64,000 nucleotides of DNA from contig BCKK01000008.1 of the NCBI GenBank assembly GCA_001600615.1, positions 372,001 to 436,000 on the forward strand, in the 5' to 3' direction. This stretch comes from Dioszegia crocea. Taxonomy: Eukaryota; Basidiomycota; Tremellomycetes; Tremellales; Bulleribasidiaceae. The notes under the pieces were generated by a model. The model ran no database searches, was not told the DNA's origin, and worked only from the letters and a program-made list of their open reading frames with translations. Shown in pieces: positions 23,301 through 35,257 of this stretch. Every line of letters begins with the position of its first letter. The stretch's first letter is position 1. The position numbers and the translations under genes were made by a program.

Positions 23301-24037
23301 GCGTGGTCGTCGGGCGCAGTGAGGGAGTGGATAAATACGCGGCCTAAGAATCAGCTATCATTGCGCAGGGCCAAAACAACTGAGCCGGTAGCTCACCCTC
23401 TATACTGGTCGTCGCTATGTAATCATTCTCCTCGTCCATCCGCAGACAGGTAACGCTGTCCGCGTGCGGTCGATAAGAGTTGACCTTCGCACCTTCATAG
23501 CTGAGCACATGCACCATTCCGTTATGAGTGCCTATAGCCTATGGCATCAGCTGGAGAGGCTCGATGACCGCAGGAAGTTGACTCACCAGTACTCTAGGCG
23601 ACACATCAATCGCTGAAGCAGAGTCCTTTGCGAGAATCTCGGGCAGTTTGCCTTTCAATCGGCTATACTTGAGGACGCTGAGTCGCGTCAGTCACACTGA
23701 TGTCGCAAACGGTCGGCGGGCAAGCTCACGGCTCCTCGTCCTCCTCCTCCTCCTCATCACTCTCGCTATACTCGACGTCGACAGTCCGAGCGGCAGTTCC
23801 CCCATTCCCTGCCGCAGCAATGACTCGCTTAGCCGACATGCCTCCCTGAGATCTTTCACTTGAAGTCTCTGAATCTTCATCGTCGTCATACGCTCTTTCC
23901 TTGCCCTTTCTCGAGGCGGTCGAACTGGTCGAAGAACGTCGGGATGAGGCTGGTGACAATCGCGAGGGACCAGCTTCAGACTCAGGCAGCGAGTGGCCTG
24001 CAGCTTGGACAGCTGATGACGAAGCGGGAGAAGTCAT
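20350..24037 (-). CDS. VPS41: Vacuolar sorting protein VPS41 (HOPS subunit)
   Basis: Subunit of the HOPS tether that acts at the vacuole/late endosome and in AP-3 vesicle fusion. The N-terminus is low-complexity and acidic (SESDEEEEEDEEP). A WD40-like beta-propeller follows, including VLAIGTHNGMVHVLSYEGAKV, IEGRVFIHS, FVCGGMAGNLVLQEKGWLG and LWKDDNTLVTAWADHVKI. Then come EEALEVAEMLEKRHG, the start of the helical clathrin-heavy-chain-like repeats, and a C-terminal RING-H2-like part CQICNLP ... CRHTVHATC ... CPVC (20.7-20.4 kb). This is the standard VPS41 layout. About a dozen introns, mostly 30-45 nt, interrupt it. I chose the ATG at 24037; another in-frame ATG at 24166 would add 43 residues. 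Confidence 0.93.
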
Positions 24038-24409
24038 GCCAGAGGGATCCAGCCCGTGTGCCCTACGAGTACAGCAGGATGCTACGCTGTGATGTGATGC
24101 TTGTATAAGGTATGTATACACCCACCACACCGCCAGCTGCATGATGACCTCACGGTCACCGTCCATAAACTAGAGGGACCTAATACATTCCTGCTCTAAT
24201 CCAGCGTCGGCTAAATCTCGAACGGTGTATACCGTTTTTAGCGAGATAAGCGTCCCTCCGCTTATAGTACTGAACCGGCCAAGCAACGCCCGGACGGAGC
24301 TTGAGATCACCGAACCCCCCTTGTTGGATCACGTAGCAGATAGATAGCAGACTTCGCGCTCTTGTTCTTCACCTACACTGACCCATTACCTATCGCCCAG
24401 TCCATCAAA
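24038..24409. promoter_or_regulatory. Divergent promoter region, VPS41 / MMSDH
   Basis: 372 bp between two opposite starts. It includes the possible N-terminal VPS41 extension (to 24166). I see no clear TATA box or repeat. Confidence 0.5.
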
Positions 24410-26739
24410 ATGATCCGCGTTGCACGTCCATCAACTCTTCGCCTGCCCCTTCTCGCTCGCGGCTATGCCCAAGTCGCGCCCGCGCAATCGCATTCGGACA
24501 GCGGAAAGAAACCCGGGCTCTCGCCCTTGGCTCAGCAAGCAGCAGAGGAAGTAAGCTCCAAGTGGAAGGGAACTAGCGCGACTGGCGGGAAGACGAAGAA
24601 CTACATTGGGGGCAAGTTCGTAGAGAGCAAGGCGACAAAATGGCTCGAGGTTCGGGATCCTGTGAGCTCGTTCGTGCTGCTGAGGAAATATGACACCCAA
24701 GCTCATCTTTTAGTCAACACAGACTGTCGTTACGCACGTCCCGGAGACCACTGCGTCCGAGTTCCAAGAAGCCATCAATGCCGCTAGTGAGGCATACAAG
24801 ACATGGTCCAAGACCAGTGTCATGCGTCGTCAACGCGTCATGTTTGAGTGAGTTCGAGCTTGTGCTTCTTTGTCGAAGACCGCGCTGACTTCGCAGGCTT
24901 CAGCACCTTATCCGACAACACGCTCCGGACATTGCTAAATCTATCGTCCTCGAGCAAGGCAAGACCTTTGCCGATGCCCAGGGTGACGTCGGGCGCGGTC
25001 TGCAGGTCGTCGAAAGCGCGACTTCCATCACTACTACACTCATGGGAGACAAGTTGGAAGTGTCATCAGATATGGACACCTACTCGCGTCGTCTACCGCT
25101 CGGTGTTACAGCTGCTATCACACCCTTCAACTTCCCTGCTATGATCGTCTTGTGGTCGGCTGCTTTGGCCACTGTTACTGGTGAGCTAGATACTCCGTTA
25201 TCGCTTTCCTAAATGACGCGGTAGGTAACACGCTTGTCGTGAAGCCCTCAGAACGAGACCCCGGAGCAACAATGATCATTGCAGAACTGTGCGAACGAGC
25301 GGGTATGCCTCCAGGAGTGTTCAATGTGTAAGCTTTACATACTGGACTGTCTATTGCATGTACACCCAGCTGACAATACTCAGTGTTCACGGAAGCGCCG
25401 ACACCGTCAACCGGATCTGCGATGACCCAGCCATCAAAGCCATCTCTTTTGTCGGTGGTGATGTTGCCGGAAAGCACATTCACGACCGGGCTGTTCCGCA
25501 GGGAAAGAGGGTGCAAGCGAACTTGGGCGCAAAGAACCACGCTGTGATCATGCCTGACGGTGAGCTGAGAAGTTCCTGATCGTAATTATGGAAGGCATGC
25601 AAGCTCACAAATCAGCCAACAAGAACTTGGCACTGAACGCAGTTGCTGGAGCTGCCTTCGGCGCCGCTGGACAACGGTAAGATACCCTCTTCGATAATTC
25701 GACGAACCCAGTGCTGATCAACAGGTGCATGGCTTTAAGCGTTGCGATCTTTGTCGGAGCTGCACGAGACTGGATCCCTGATCTCATTGCACGGGCAAAG
25801 GACCTGAAGATTTCGGGCGGTTTCGAAGAGAACACAGATCTGTAAGCTGCCGCCTGACCTTGAGATGGCTCAGCTGACAGCTACTTAGCGGCCCAGTCAT
25901 CTCTCCTCAAGCTAAAGAGCGTATCGAGTCACTCATCCAGACTGTGACTGATGAAGGCGGAATAATCCACCTGGATGGACGAGGTTGCGAAGTTGCAGAC
26001 TACCCACAGGGAAACTTTGTCGGACCGACCGTCGTGGAGTGCACGACTGACATGAGTGCTTACAAGTACGTTGGTCCATGACGACCGATGGAAGTGAAGG
26101 CAGCTTATACATATAGGCAAGAAATCTTTGGCCCGGTCTTGACAATCGTTCACGCCGACACACTTGACGATGCCCTTGCGATCATCAACAAGAACAAGTA
26201 GTACGTGCCGATTTCTAGATCTCGCTCGAAGATCGCGCTAATCAGTCAGTGGAAACGGTGCTTCCATCTTCGTATGTCTTAGCTAGCTAGCTGAAATCTA
26301 CTTCTGTCGGAAAGGACGAGCTGACTCTTTAGACCAACTCAGGTGCGACAGGGCGGAAATTCGAATCAGACGCCGAACCTGGACAGATTGGTATAAATGT
26401 TGCCGTCCCCGTAAGCCTTCTTGCGTCATAGGCAGGGACTAAAGCTGACTGGCCTAGGTCCCACTCCCCATGTTCAACTGGTCAGGTAACAAGGGATCAT
26501 TCAGGGTATGTACTCTTTGTGATTAGCCAGGATTAAGCTGAAGGATTAGGGCGAGCACAGCTTCTATGGTAAAACCGGAATAAACTTCTACACTCAGCAC
26601 AAGGTGAGCTATTTTGACAGGCTTGGGCCGCATCAAAGCCACGGCAATAGCTGATGACGCGTAGACTACGACTGCGCTATGGCCTCATGAGGACGCGACT
26701 GGACAACGTGCCTCTGTGTCCATGCCCCAGATCGGATAA
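24410..26739 (+). CDS. Methylmalonate-semialdehyde dehydrogenase (acylating), mitochondrial
   Basis: ALDH6-family enzyme that converts methylmalonate/malonate semialdehyde to propionyl-/acetyl-CoA in valine and beta-alanine catabolism. It begins [21 protein letters not shown], a typical basic, hydroxylated mitochondrial presequence. Then [10 protein letters not shown], the NAD-binding block [40 protein letters not shown] and the catalytic cysteine in [17 protein letters not shown]. The [18 protein letters not shown] and [13 protein letters not shown] segments complete the family signature, and it ends [17 protein letters not shown]. Roughly ten introns, one of them about 60 nt near 26.3 kb. 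Full length, no damage seen. Confidence 0.95.
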
Positions 26740-27007
26740 GGGTTTGGGGATACGGCCGAGAGGCAAGCTAGAGATGATTCGGCGGTTGAATCATGGTTTC
26801 TGTCATGTTTCTTAAGAAGGGAGTTGTGTGATTTTCGGTCTCTGAGGTGTTGTGCGCATGAATATCTATGGGCATGGCTATCCACAGATGTTTTGGGAAG
26901 AATATATCTTGTCTTCTCCTGGGCCTACTTATGTTCATCGGTCAAATGTCCTCCAAACCCTTGCCTATTTCTCCGTTCCCTTGAGGATCACTGCTGGCAA
27001 TTGTCAC

Positions 27008-28940
27008 TCATCGGCCCCCACTTCCAGCATCCAGCTCCCTCCTCAAGCCCTCCTCCTCATCCAGCACCCGATTCAGCTCGGCAAGCCTCATCCTCATCTC
27101 CTCATCTGCCAACATCAATTTCGCCTTGGCCATGATGTATCGCGCGGCCCATCTTGACCGCCCAAATACACTCCTTTCCCCAATGACACCCGGCTCCCCT
27201 ATCCGCCCGATCTCCAAATGAGATTCATCCGCATGAACCTTGCCCGCACCTTCGTCGAATGAGTCATCGGAATCCCCGTCTGCTTCCTGCACTCCGCCCT
27301 GGCCTTCTTCTCCTCCCAGCCCATCGGCCTTCTTCTTCCCCTTCGATTTCTGCGGTCCATTTCCTCGCCTAGGGTGTTTGGACCGGACATACTCCAACGC
27401 CCTGAGATCATCCTGCGTGACCTGCAGAACCGGCCTGTTCCGCACGCGCGGCAAGGTCTCATACAGATCGGGATCCGTCATGAGATCTGCATCGGATCCA
27501 AAGCGGACGTAAGTCGATCCGTCAGGACCAACAGTGACGGATGAATTTGGGTGGTGGGGGTGAGGAGGCTCGCGATGTGGGGGTTGATGGTAATACTCCG
27601 GCACAGGCGGTTGGAGGGGACTGGGAATGGCAGAACCGGTCCTTTGATAGCCCGAGGGCAGAAGGGGATTGGCAGGTGGCTGCTTCTTGCGAGGAGCGGC
27701 AGGTTTCTTTCCTGATGTCGTACGAGATCGTGATTTAGATTTGGCTTTTTCCTCTCGATCCAGCTCGGAATTGTGACGAACGAGTGGGATGGGATATTGA
27801 TCGCCCTCAGGGAAAGGGACGAGTCCCGTATGAGGCATGGGGGAATCGTACATGCTATCATAGGCCGGAGAATCCCTACCGGAAGGACTTCCCATTGGGT
27901 ACGCTCCGCTATCGTGGGAGCCGGGACGGGGGATGAATGTGACGTAGTCAGAGTAGTTTTGGCTGGGGTATATTTTGGCAGTGCGTCGGGCTGCAAGACG
28001 CGGGTTGGCTTGGTCGGCGGGTACAAGGTGGATCGAGCGCAGGTGCTTGTTCATGGCGTCTGAGCGAGTGAAGGTTTTGTTGCAGTCTGAGCGTCAGCCA
28101 TGTCGGCGGAAATGATGGCGGTGAGGGAATAGGTTTTGGGGTAGGGAAGAAAGAAACTGTAAACCTACTTGGCTGAGTGCAGGTGTAAGGCCTCTCCCCA
28201 GTATGTGCCCTGACGTGCGTGATCAAGGCGTGCCGTGTTACTTGCTTGTCACCCTTACGCCGACACCCGTCCCATTTACACGTATACCACTCTTTGTTGA
28301 TACCAATGTGGTCTGGCTGTCAGCGCTGGACTACCTAGTAATTGAACGAAAGATGCAGAGTAAAGTCCGGCCATCCCGACGTAGGCTCCCTCCCTCGATC
28401 GGATGCTCTCCTCCGCTTTGGCACCCTACCCCTGAAACAACCGATCCCAAATCGCACGTCCTCTTCTGAAACACTAAAGTCAAGAAGCTCCAGAAGCTCA
28501 CCTTGATGTATATGCTTCACGAGCCCCTCTTGGTCCTTCCATATCTTGCCACACCTAGACCAGCGGCACTTGCAACCTTCCATTCCATCCTCCGCTTCCT
28601 CAGGCTCCCCCGTATCCATTTCATCCATCTCCATCTCGCCTTCCTGGGATTGGTCCGGATCACGGTCGACGTCTTCATCGTCATTTCTCACACTCAACCC
28701 ATCATCGGTCAATTGACCCGCGACATCCTGCATTGCCTCCTCGGGCAGGATATCGATCAGATCCGCCATTGCTGCCAATTGTGGAGGGTGCGGTCGAACT
28801 GTGCTCGGACCGGAGTCGGCCCCGGCGGAAGGAGCGTCGAGGAATGGGTCATAAGGGCGTTTTCGGGGCGAGAGCGATGGTGATTCGGACGGTTTGATGG
28901 ATTGCTTCGAAGCTGTGCTGATGGGGCTGTAAGCGCTCAT
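27008..28940 (-). CDS. C2H2 zinc-finger protein, GLI/YY1-like finger set
   Basis: Probable nuclear DNA-binding protein. An acidic N-terminal region (MDLIDILPEE-like and EMEMDEMDTGEPEE) leads to finger one, CRWSRCGKIWKDQEGLVKHIHQDHI. After an unusually long intron (about 28502-28310) comes finger two, YTCKWDGCRRKGDKQVTRHALITHVRAHTGERP, and after another intron finger three, CTQPNCNKTFTRSDAMNKHLRSIH. The long C-terminal half is low-complexity, with basic (KAKSKSRSRTTSGKK) and proline/histidine-rich parts, and ends in a helical segment (RYIMAKAKLMLADEEMRMRLAELNRVLDEEEGLRREL). A wide first finger plus linked second and third fingers is seen in GLI-type factors and in INO80-associated Iec1-like proteins; I cannot choose between them. 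The start at 28940 follows an in-frame ATG further upstream at 29057. Confidence 0.85.
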
Positions 28941-29148
28941 AGTGGAAGGGGATAGTGGAGGAGTAATGAATCTGTATTGGCTGCTTGTAACGATATAGAG
29001 AGGTTCCTTGTCTCCCGCCCACATGAGGCGGAGGGTGATTACTTCCGCTTCGGGCAAGTTTCAGCTTAATTACGTCAGCAATAATATGAAACGCGTAAAT
29101 GTCACTCACTCAAGTTGCAAGCCTGTCCCACTAGATTCCTTACCATAA

Positions 29149-32058
29149 ATGACAGCCATGTACACCTCTGCCGGGGCATCACAAGGCGGGGGGGACGCAT
29201 CTCTAGCGGTAGAGAGTCCGCAACTCGACCCAAGCACCTCTCGCTCGTTCATCCCTCTATCTACTCTCGCCCTCACCCAACCACACGTTCTCCATCCGCA
29301 GGCATGCAACACAACCATGGATCTTGTGGCTCTCCTTGCCCCTGCTCAGCCTGCAACTGTAGGCCCAGCTGATATAAAGGGTAAAGGTAGAGTAAGAGTG
29401 CCAGATATGAGCGCATGGAGAGGGACCAAAGTGTCTCTGCATCGTATGCTGGGAAGTCAGGTATGGGAGGTGGAAGTCAAGGGGTGGGTTGCGGCTATGG
29501 CCTGGAGCAGTAATGGTGAGTTTACATCTAAGCAGTGGTCAAGGAATTCTGACAGGTAGGTCTGTACCTTTCGTTACTAGTGATCATGAACTCTGCTCGT
29601 AGAGCTGTCCTGGAGCACCGGTCTGTGCATACTGGAGAAGAGATGAATCTTGTCCCCTTAGATCTCCCAGAGGAAGTCTGGAGCCAAGGAATAGATGGGA
29701 AAGGTGTCGAGATGTCCTGGATAGCAAATACACTGAGCTGGGAAGACCCTTCAGTAAGTGCTGAGTCTGCGAGCTATGTCGGCGCAGTGCTGATCAGCAC
29801 AGGATGGCTCGGCAAGACAAATCATCGCCTCGCTACCAACGGTAACACCTGTTCAGCCACCCAAACCAGCTGTGTGAGTATGAGCATCATCTGGATTGGC
29901 TCTGAGCTCATAGTCAGAAACAATCCCTTTGCTAAAGCCCCGTCCGCCTCCACTTCCAAACTCCCCCATGCCAAACTATCAACTTTCCCGTTCCTCCTCT
30001 CCTCATCGCCCCCGCTCGCTCCCCATGTCCTCGCCATCTCACTGCCACATCGTGAAATCCGACTCCTTACTGGCTCGTTCCCCTGTCCAGCGATGATATC
30101 AGCATCTCATCTACGCCTAGGTCAGAGTGCGGACATGCTGGCTTCATTCTTCGATACGACCTTACGCGGCCTAGAGGCGATTGAGGCTGCATGGAGGGAC
30201 GCATACAAGCAGAATATGCTGTGGAGAGAAGAATTAGAGGAGTGTGGGAAATTACACGGTAGTGAGTTGATCAAGCTGGCTAGAATTTAGGCGTAAAGTC
30301 GGTAGCTGATGCGTGAAGTGCCCGTGCGGGATGTCCATGCAGACCTTTTCAGACTGCTCATGACTGGAAGGTGCAGAGAAGCAGTCTCAGAGTGGTTGGG
30401 GAACAAACTCACAGGAAGGGTCAGCTCAAGCCCGCACAGGCCCTCGGGCTCCAGCTGACGATACTAGATGTTGGCCAAGTGGGAGCAGACCCTGACTACG
30501 ACTTTCCAAACTATTCAAAGCGTCATTGTGGGGAGCATCTCGCCTGCGTTGGAGCGGATCATGATAGTGCTCCAGGAGGTGCAAGGATGGTCACACTCGT
30601 ACGTTCATCGTCGAGCTATGGAAATCGACGCAACTAACGCATCGATTACAGCCAGTCGCGCTCCGCCGGACTTGATCTGCGATCTGAAACCGTCGATCAA
30701 TGCATCGACCTAGCTGCGGGCTTGATCAAGCTAATCGAGCGTATGCGGCAGGATGCAGAGCATGAGGCTTTGGCATCAGCCGCATGGGTGGCTTGGTTGA
30801 AGTACGGTGAGTTATGCCTTGCTTCCCACGCTCAGGTGTACATGGGCTGATTCCACTGCAGAGACAGCTCAGGCCGGCGCCAGCGGCGGCGAGGAACCGC
30901 CTATCGCCATACACGACCTGAAACTCACATGGTCATTCCTCGTCAACAGCTTTGTCCGGTCAATCTTCTCGACCTACTTCCCAGACAACACGCCCAGTCG
31001 ACCACCGACTGATGAGCTGCCCGATGCCTACATCCAGAGTTTACGCAGCAGACCCACCCAGCAATCCCTTGACGAAGTTCTGGCAGACACGATGTCGTAT
31101 CTGTCCGGCAGACCTGCCCGGGGGGTGTTGCAGAGTCCAGTGGTTGATGGGGAAGAAGGCATGAGCCTCGATCGATCCAGTATGGATCTGTCATCTATTG
31201 GAGATGATACGCGCCAGCTTGATGCGAGCGGGGTGGGTAAGGCGGACATGACGGGACTGGACGATGATGTCTTGGACTCGGATGATGAGTCTACTGGGAC
31301 AGCAGGGAAGGTTGCGCGTATGGACGAAGAGGAGAAGGAGGTACCGAGGGTATTGGAGCTGGAGCCGTGGGTATGGATGAACAGTCTCATCACGGTGGCG
31401 GAGGGGCTGATAAATGTTGCTGTGGGTGCCGGGGGTGAGATGGCCGAGCCAAAGAGGAGCAGATTGAGGGGTGTGATGAGTGTCTGGGGATCGGGAGAGG
31501 AGGAATGGGGTGCTACGGTTGGCGAAGGGGGAACGTCTGGTGAGCTACCTCGAGCTATGAGCTGTTATCAAGTAGCGTACTGTGAGCTGACTGTGAACAG
31601 TCGTCCTTCTCCAAGTTGCTCCGTCAGAATCGGCCGTCTGTCTCTCAATCAAACCCGGCAGCTCGATCCTCGCACTCCAATTCTTCGACGATCTAGAACT
31701 AGCACTAGTGCTCGAACACCCTAGTGGTCGATATCTCATCACGGTAGACTATAAATCATACCTCGACCGAATGACGCCTTTCCGGGGCGATGCCGGCTCG
31801 GTACCTCTCGAAATCAAGCGAGCGAGATATCTTGCCCCTGTACCTGCAGAGGGTTCGGGCATGGGAGGGGTGGTGGGCCTAGCTCTGAATGGGCGGAAAG
31901 GAAGGAGGGTGGGTTGTGTGCTCGGTGTGAAGGAAGGGGAAGATTTGGAAGTTTGGGATATGGACGGTGATGAAGATGAGGATGAGCAAGAGGATGACGA
32001 GGTGCAAGATGAAAATGGGGAGGCTGAAGAGGAGGGGAAGGAGGATCAGTCAATGTGA
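29149..32058 (+). CDS. APC4: Anaphase-promoting complex subunit 4 (APC4)
   Basis: Scaffold subunit of the APC/C ubiquitin ligase. The N-terminus holds the conserved HPQACNTTMDLVALLAP and VSLHRMLGSQVWEVEVKGWVAAMAWSSNG, typical of the APC4 WD40 propeller. The following region (MLASFFDTTLRGLEAIEAAWRDAY, then LMTGRCREAVSEWLGNKLT spliced to a W-E-Q-T-L segment and IVGSISPALERIMIVLQEVQGWS) is the APC4 long helical domain. The C-terminus is strongly acidic (DEDEDEQEDDE). Several introns of about 30-50 nt. The exact start is uncertain: ATGs at 29149 and 29158 are in frame, and the conserved part starts near residue 45. Shares a 208-bp divergent region with the zinc-finger gene. Confidence 0.88.
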
Positions 32059-32353
32059 TCTGTCTTGAGTCAAATACGGTCGCTCCCGGCGCCCTGTCAA
32101 GGCCGTCCGCTGGGAGTCGAAGGATGCCCGTTGAGACGCTACGAATTTAAGGTTTCTTTAAAACCTTCAGCCAAAGGGGTATCACTCAACGAGACAAACT
32201 GGAAGGCCGCCGAGCGAAGGACATACCAAGTGCTGCGATATAACAAGACAACAAACACACCGAACGCCTGACCTTCGTTCAATCTACATTGATATTTCGT
32301 CTTTGCTCTTCCTTACGTCGACCCCCAACAATATCAGGTACCCCCTCATCAAC

Positions 32354-33527
32354 ATGGCGAATCCTTTCCAGGACGCGGTATTGCTGCTGGTAAGTACACG
32401 CCTGTATATCCCCACACTATCAACACTGCAACTTCTCCAACCTCGGCGCTTACTCAACTAGGGAGACTCTATTACTCAGTCCCAGGAGGTTCCGCGTAGT
32501 CTGCACGAGCGGATGAACAGTATGTATCAATTTACCCAAGCCGCAAAGTTTGGCCATTTGCCCCTCCCAGAGCTCACACACAGTCGCCTATGCTAGGAAG
32601 CTAGACGTGTTAAACCGGGGTTATAGTGGCTACAACAGCAATGGGTACGTTCGACATACACAACTAGATGAATTACTGACTGTGTAGGTTGAAAGTCCTG
32701 CTTGACCAGATTCTCACCAAGAAAGGAGCTTTACCAGCTGGTCCCTTCGTCCGTTTGGTGACGCTTTGGCTTGGTAAATTCTTTCTGCCTTGCCCCAAGT
32801 CCATCGACTAACAAGACAGGTGCAAACGACGCCACCATCCCGCCTCATTGCCATAACGTGCCCCTCCCAACCTTCATCTCCAACATGAATGATATCCTCC
32901 ATGCGCTCACCTCGCCAGAATCCCCTAACGCTATCGCTGATACACCCCTGTCAATCATTCTCATCTCTACCAGTCCGTCCCTACCGAGTATGTTCGGGCC
33001 CGACTCAGGACGAGAGGAGCATCGTGATGTCGAGGGTTTGCGGAACTATAGCCAGGCCGTGCTGGAGATTGGCCGAGAGTGGAAGATCAAGGAAGGAGAG
33101 CAAGTGAGGTCTGGGAGTAAGTGGAAGATAGAGACGATCGATCTATGGCAGGCCTGTGTCGAGGCTGTCGGGGGTGAAGGGGAGGAGCTGGTCCCTCTCT
33201 TGACGTGAGTGGCTGTCTGAACTTTAATTTGAAAAGATTGCCGATGTTGACCTACAGTGACGGTCTTCACCTCACTTCGGCGGGCTACGACGTCCTCTGG
33301 GCTGAAATTACCAAGGTCGTTCTAACCAAACTCCAAGGCCGAGGTCTGGATTGGCAGGACATCACCGATCTCCCTCTGAGGGTCCCAGCGTGAGCTAGTC
33401 TTGCCCGCTTTGCTGCTGCGCCATTCTGTCGGCCTGAGAGCTGATCGGTGCAAGATGCGACACGGTTGACTGGAGGTCTCCCGAGTCTATTATTGATGGT
33501 ATGAAGTTACCATCCTTCAGGCTGTAA
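32354..33527 (+). CDS. SGNH/GDSL hydrolase, isoamyl acetate-hydrolysing esterase-like (paralogue 1)
   Basis: IAH1-type esterase. MANPFQDAVLLL is split from GDSITQ by an intron of about 70 nt, and the next exon begins with the catalytic-serine block. Block II is NRGYSGYNSN, block III LWLGANDATIP, and the C-terminal block DGLHLTSAGYDVLW carries the Asp and His of the triad. It ends SPESIIDGMKLPSFRL. About 300 residues. Introns lie at the same places as in the next paralogue. Family members hydrolyse short acetate esters; the true substrate is not known. First of three neighbouring copies. Confidence 0.93.
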
Positions 33528-33852
33528 GAGGGCGGGGAGAAGCTGGAGATGATCAATATATCGCGAACAGCTAGGTGTTAAAGAGAGGCCGCAACGGCCA
33601 CGAGGTTAGCAAGCGGTTGATGCATATGATATATGATCTGCTATGCCACTCCGTAATCGTGCATCTGGGACTCTCGGCCCTTCATCCATCCTCTTCGACA
33701 TGGCAGAATGACTTTGGCATCCGCCAAACGGCCGAGGCATGTCATACTTGTGAAACGCCCTTACGGCATGGCTGTCAATACCTTGCTTGTGCTTCGAGCA
33801 CTTATATCAATCTTGTAATATTCCCGACTTGATCAACCATAATCAGCTCAAG
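33528..33852. promoter_or_regulatory. Intergenic region between esterase paralogues 1 and 2
   Basis: Contains the 3' flank of copy 1 and the promoter of copy 2. No coding frame or clear motif. Confidence 0.5.
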
Positions 33853-35127
33853 ATGGCTCGTGCCCTCCAGGACTGTGCTGTGCTACTCGTGCGTGTATAG
33901 CGGATCTGACCGATGTCAAGTATATCCGCTGACAATCTGCTTCAGGGCGATTCATTAACGCAAATGCAAGACACGCCGGGCAATTTGTTTGAGCGATTCA
34001 GCAGTATGTGTAATCTCTTATAGGAGAGGATACAGCTCAGTGCTGCCTGAAGACCTGGCATATCTTATTTAACAGATCTGTTGCTGACTATAGCTCTCAG
34101 AAGCTTACGAGCGGAGATTGGATATTCTGAACCGAGGTTTTGGAGGATGGAATTCCAATGGGTGAGAGACTTCTCTGCTTCTTCCTGACGTCTGAGCCGA
34201 AATGACTGACTGACATTGTAGTACTAGGGTCCTGATGGATCATATCTTTGCGAGCAAGGGGGATGCGGCAAATGTCCCAGTCGTCAGGTTGGTGACTATC
34301 TGGCTTGGTACGTAAATCTACCCATTCCTACCTTCGTCATTTCGTTCTCCTGCGGCTATCAGTCAAGCCTTACCCTGTGGTTCTAGACTAAAGTGCGTAG
34401 GTACAAATGATTCAGTCCTGCCACCGAAAGACCAAACCGTTCCCTTACCAGAATTCATCGATAACATCAATTCCATCCTCCTCGCACTAACCTCCCCGAC
34501 CTCCCCCTACGCCATCGCCGACACACCCGTCTCCATCATTCTCATCACGCCCGGTCCGTGCCTCACTAGCATGTTCCAGAACTACATTGTGAAATGGCGC
34601 ACCGTCGAGTCTACGCGGAAATTCAGAGATGCGGTGTTGACTATCGGCGGGGTTTGGAAGGAGAGGGAGAATGACGAGAGGGCCGAGAGGGAAAAGGCGG
34701 GGAAGCAGGCGGATAGGGGATGGAGTATTGAGACGGTGGATTTCTGGTCGGATCTGGTCAAGAAAGCCGGCGGAGAGGGCGAGGAGTTACGGCCATTCTT
34801 GACGTCAGTAGTTCTCCCCTTTCGATCGTGAAATCTGCTGATATTCAGTGATGGACTACATCTTACTTCTGCGGGGTATGAAGTCGTATGGGAAGGGGTG
34901 TCGGAGGTGATAAGAACGAAGTTCAAGGGCAGAGGTCTGAATTGGGAGGATGACGCAGATATGCCCAAACGGGTGCCATGGTGAGTGTCTTCGCCGACAA
35001 GGTTATATATCGACAAGTCTACCCTGAGACCAGTAGCTGAATAGACAGGAGCGGAGAGATGGATTGGTCGAGACCCGAGTCCATAATCGAGGGCATGAAG
35101 TTGCCCGATTTCAGGCTTAAGGAATGA
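33853..35127 (+). CDS. SGNH/GDSL hydrolase, isoamyl acetate-hydrolysing esterase-like (paralogue 2)
   Basis: Second IAH1-type copy, in tandem with the first. MARALQDCAVLL joins GDSLTQMQ across an intron at the same codon as in copy 1. NRGFGGWNSN, TIWLGTNDSVLPP and DGLHLTSAGYEVVWEG supply the remaining catalytic blocks. Ends WSRPESIIEGMKLPDFRLKE. About 310 residues, with extra charged residues (ERENDERAEREKAGKQ) in the loop before the final block compared with copy 1. The strong match to copy 1 in sequence and intron placement points to tandem duplication. Confidence 0.92.
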
Positions 35128-35257
35128 GTAGGGCGTCGACCTAGTTTATAATCTCACGGCACCCCATCCAGAGCTATCAAAAATCTCAGAGAACGTGCAT
35201 CTGTAAGAGGGAGGTGGAAGCTAGACGATGGAAGGGGTCCATCATGCATGATATACG

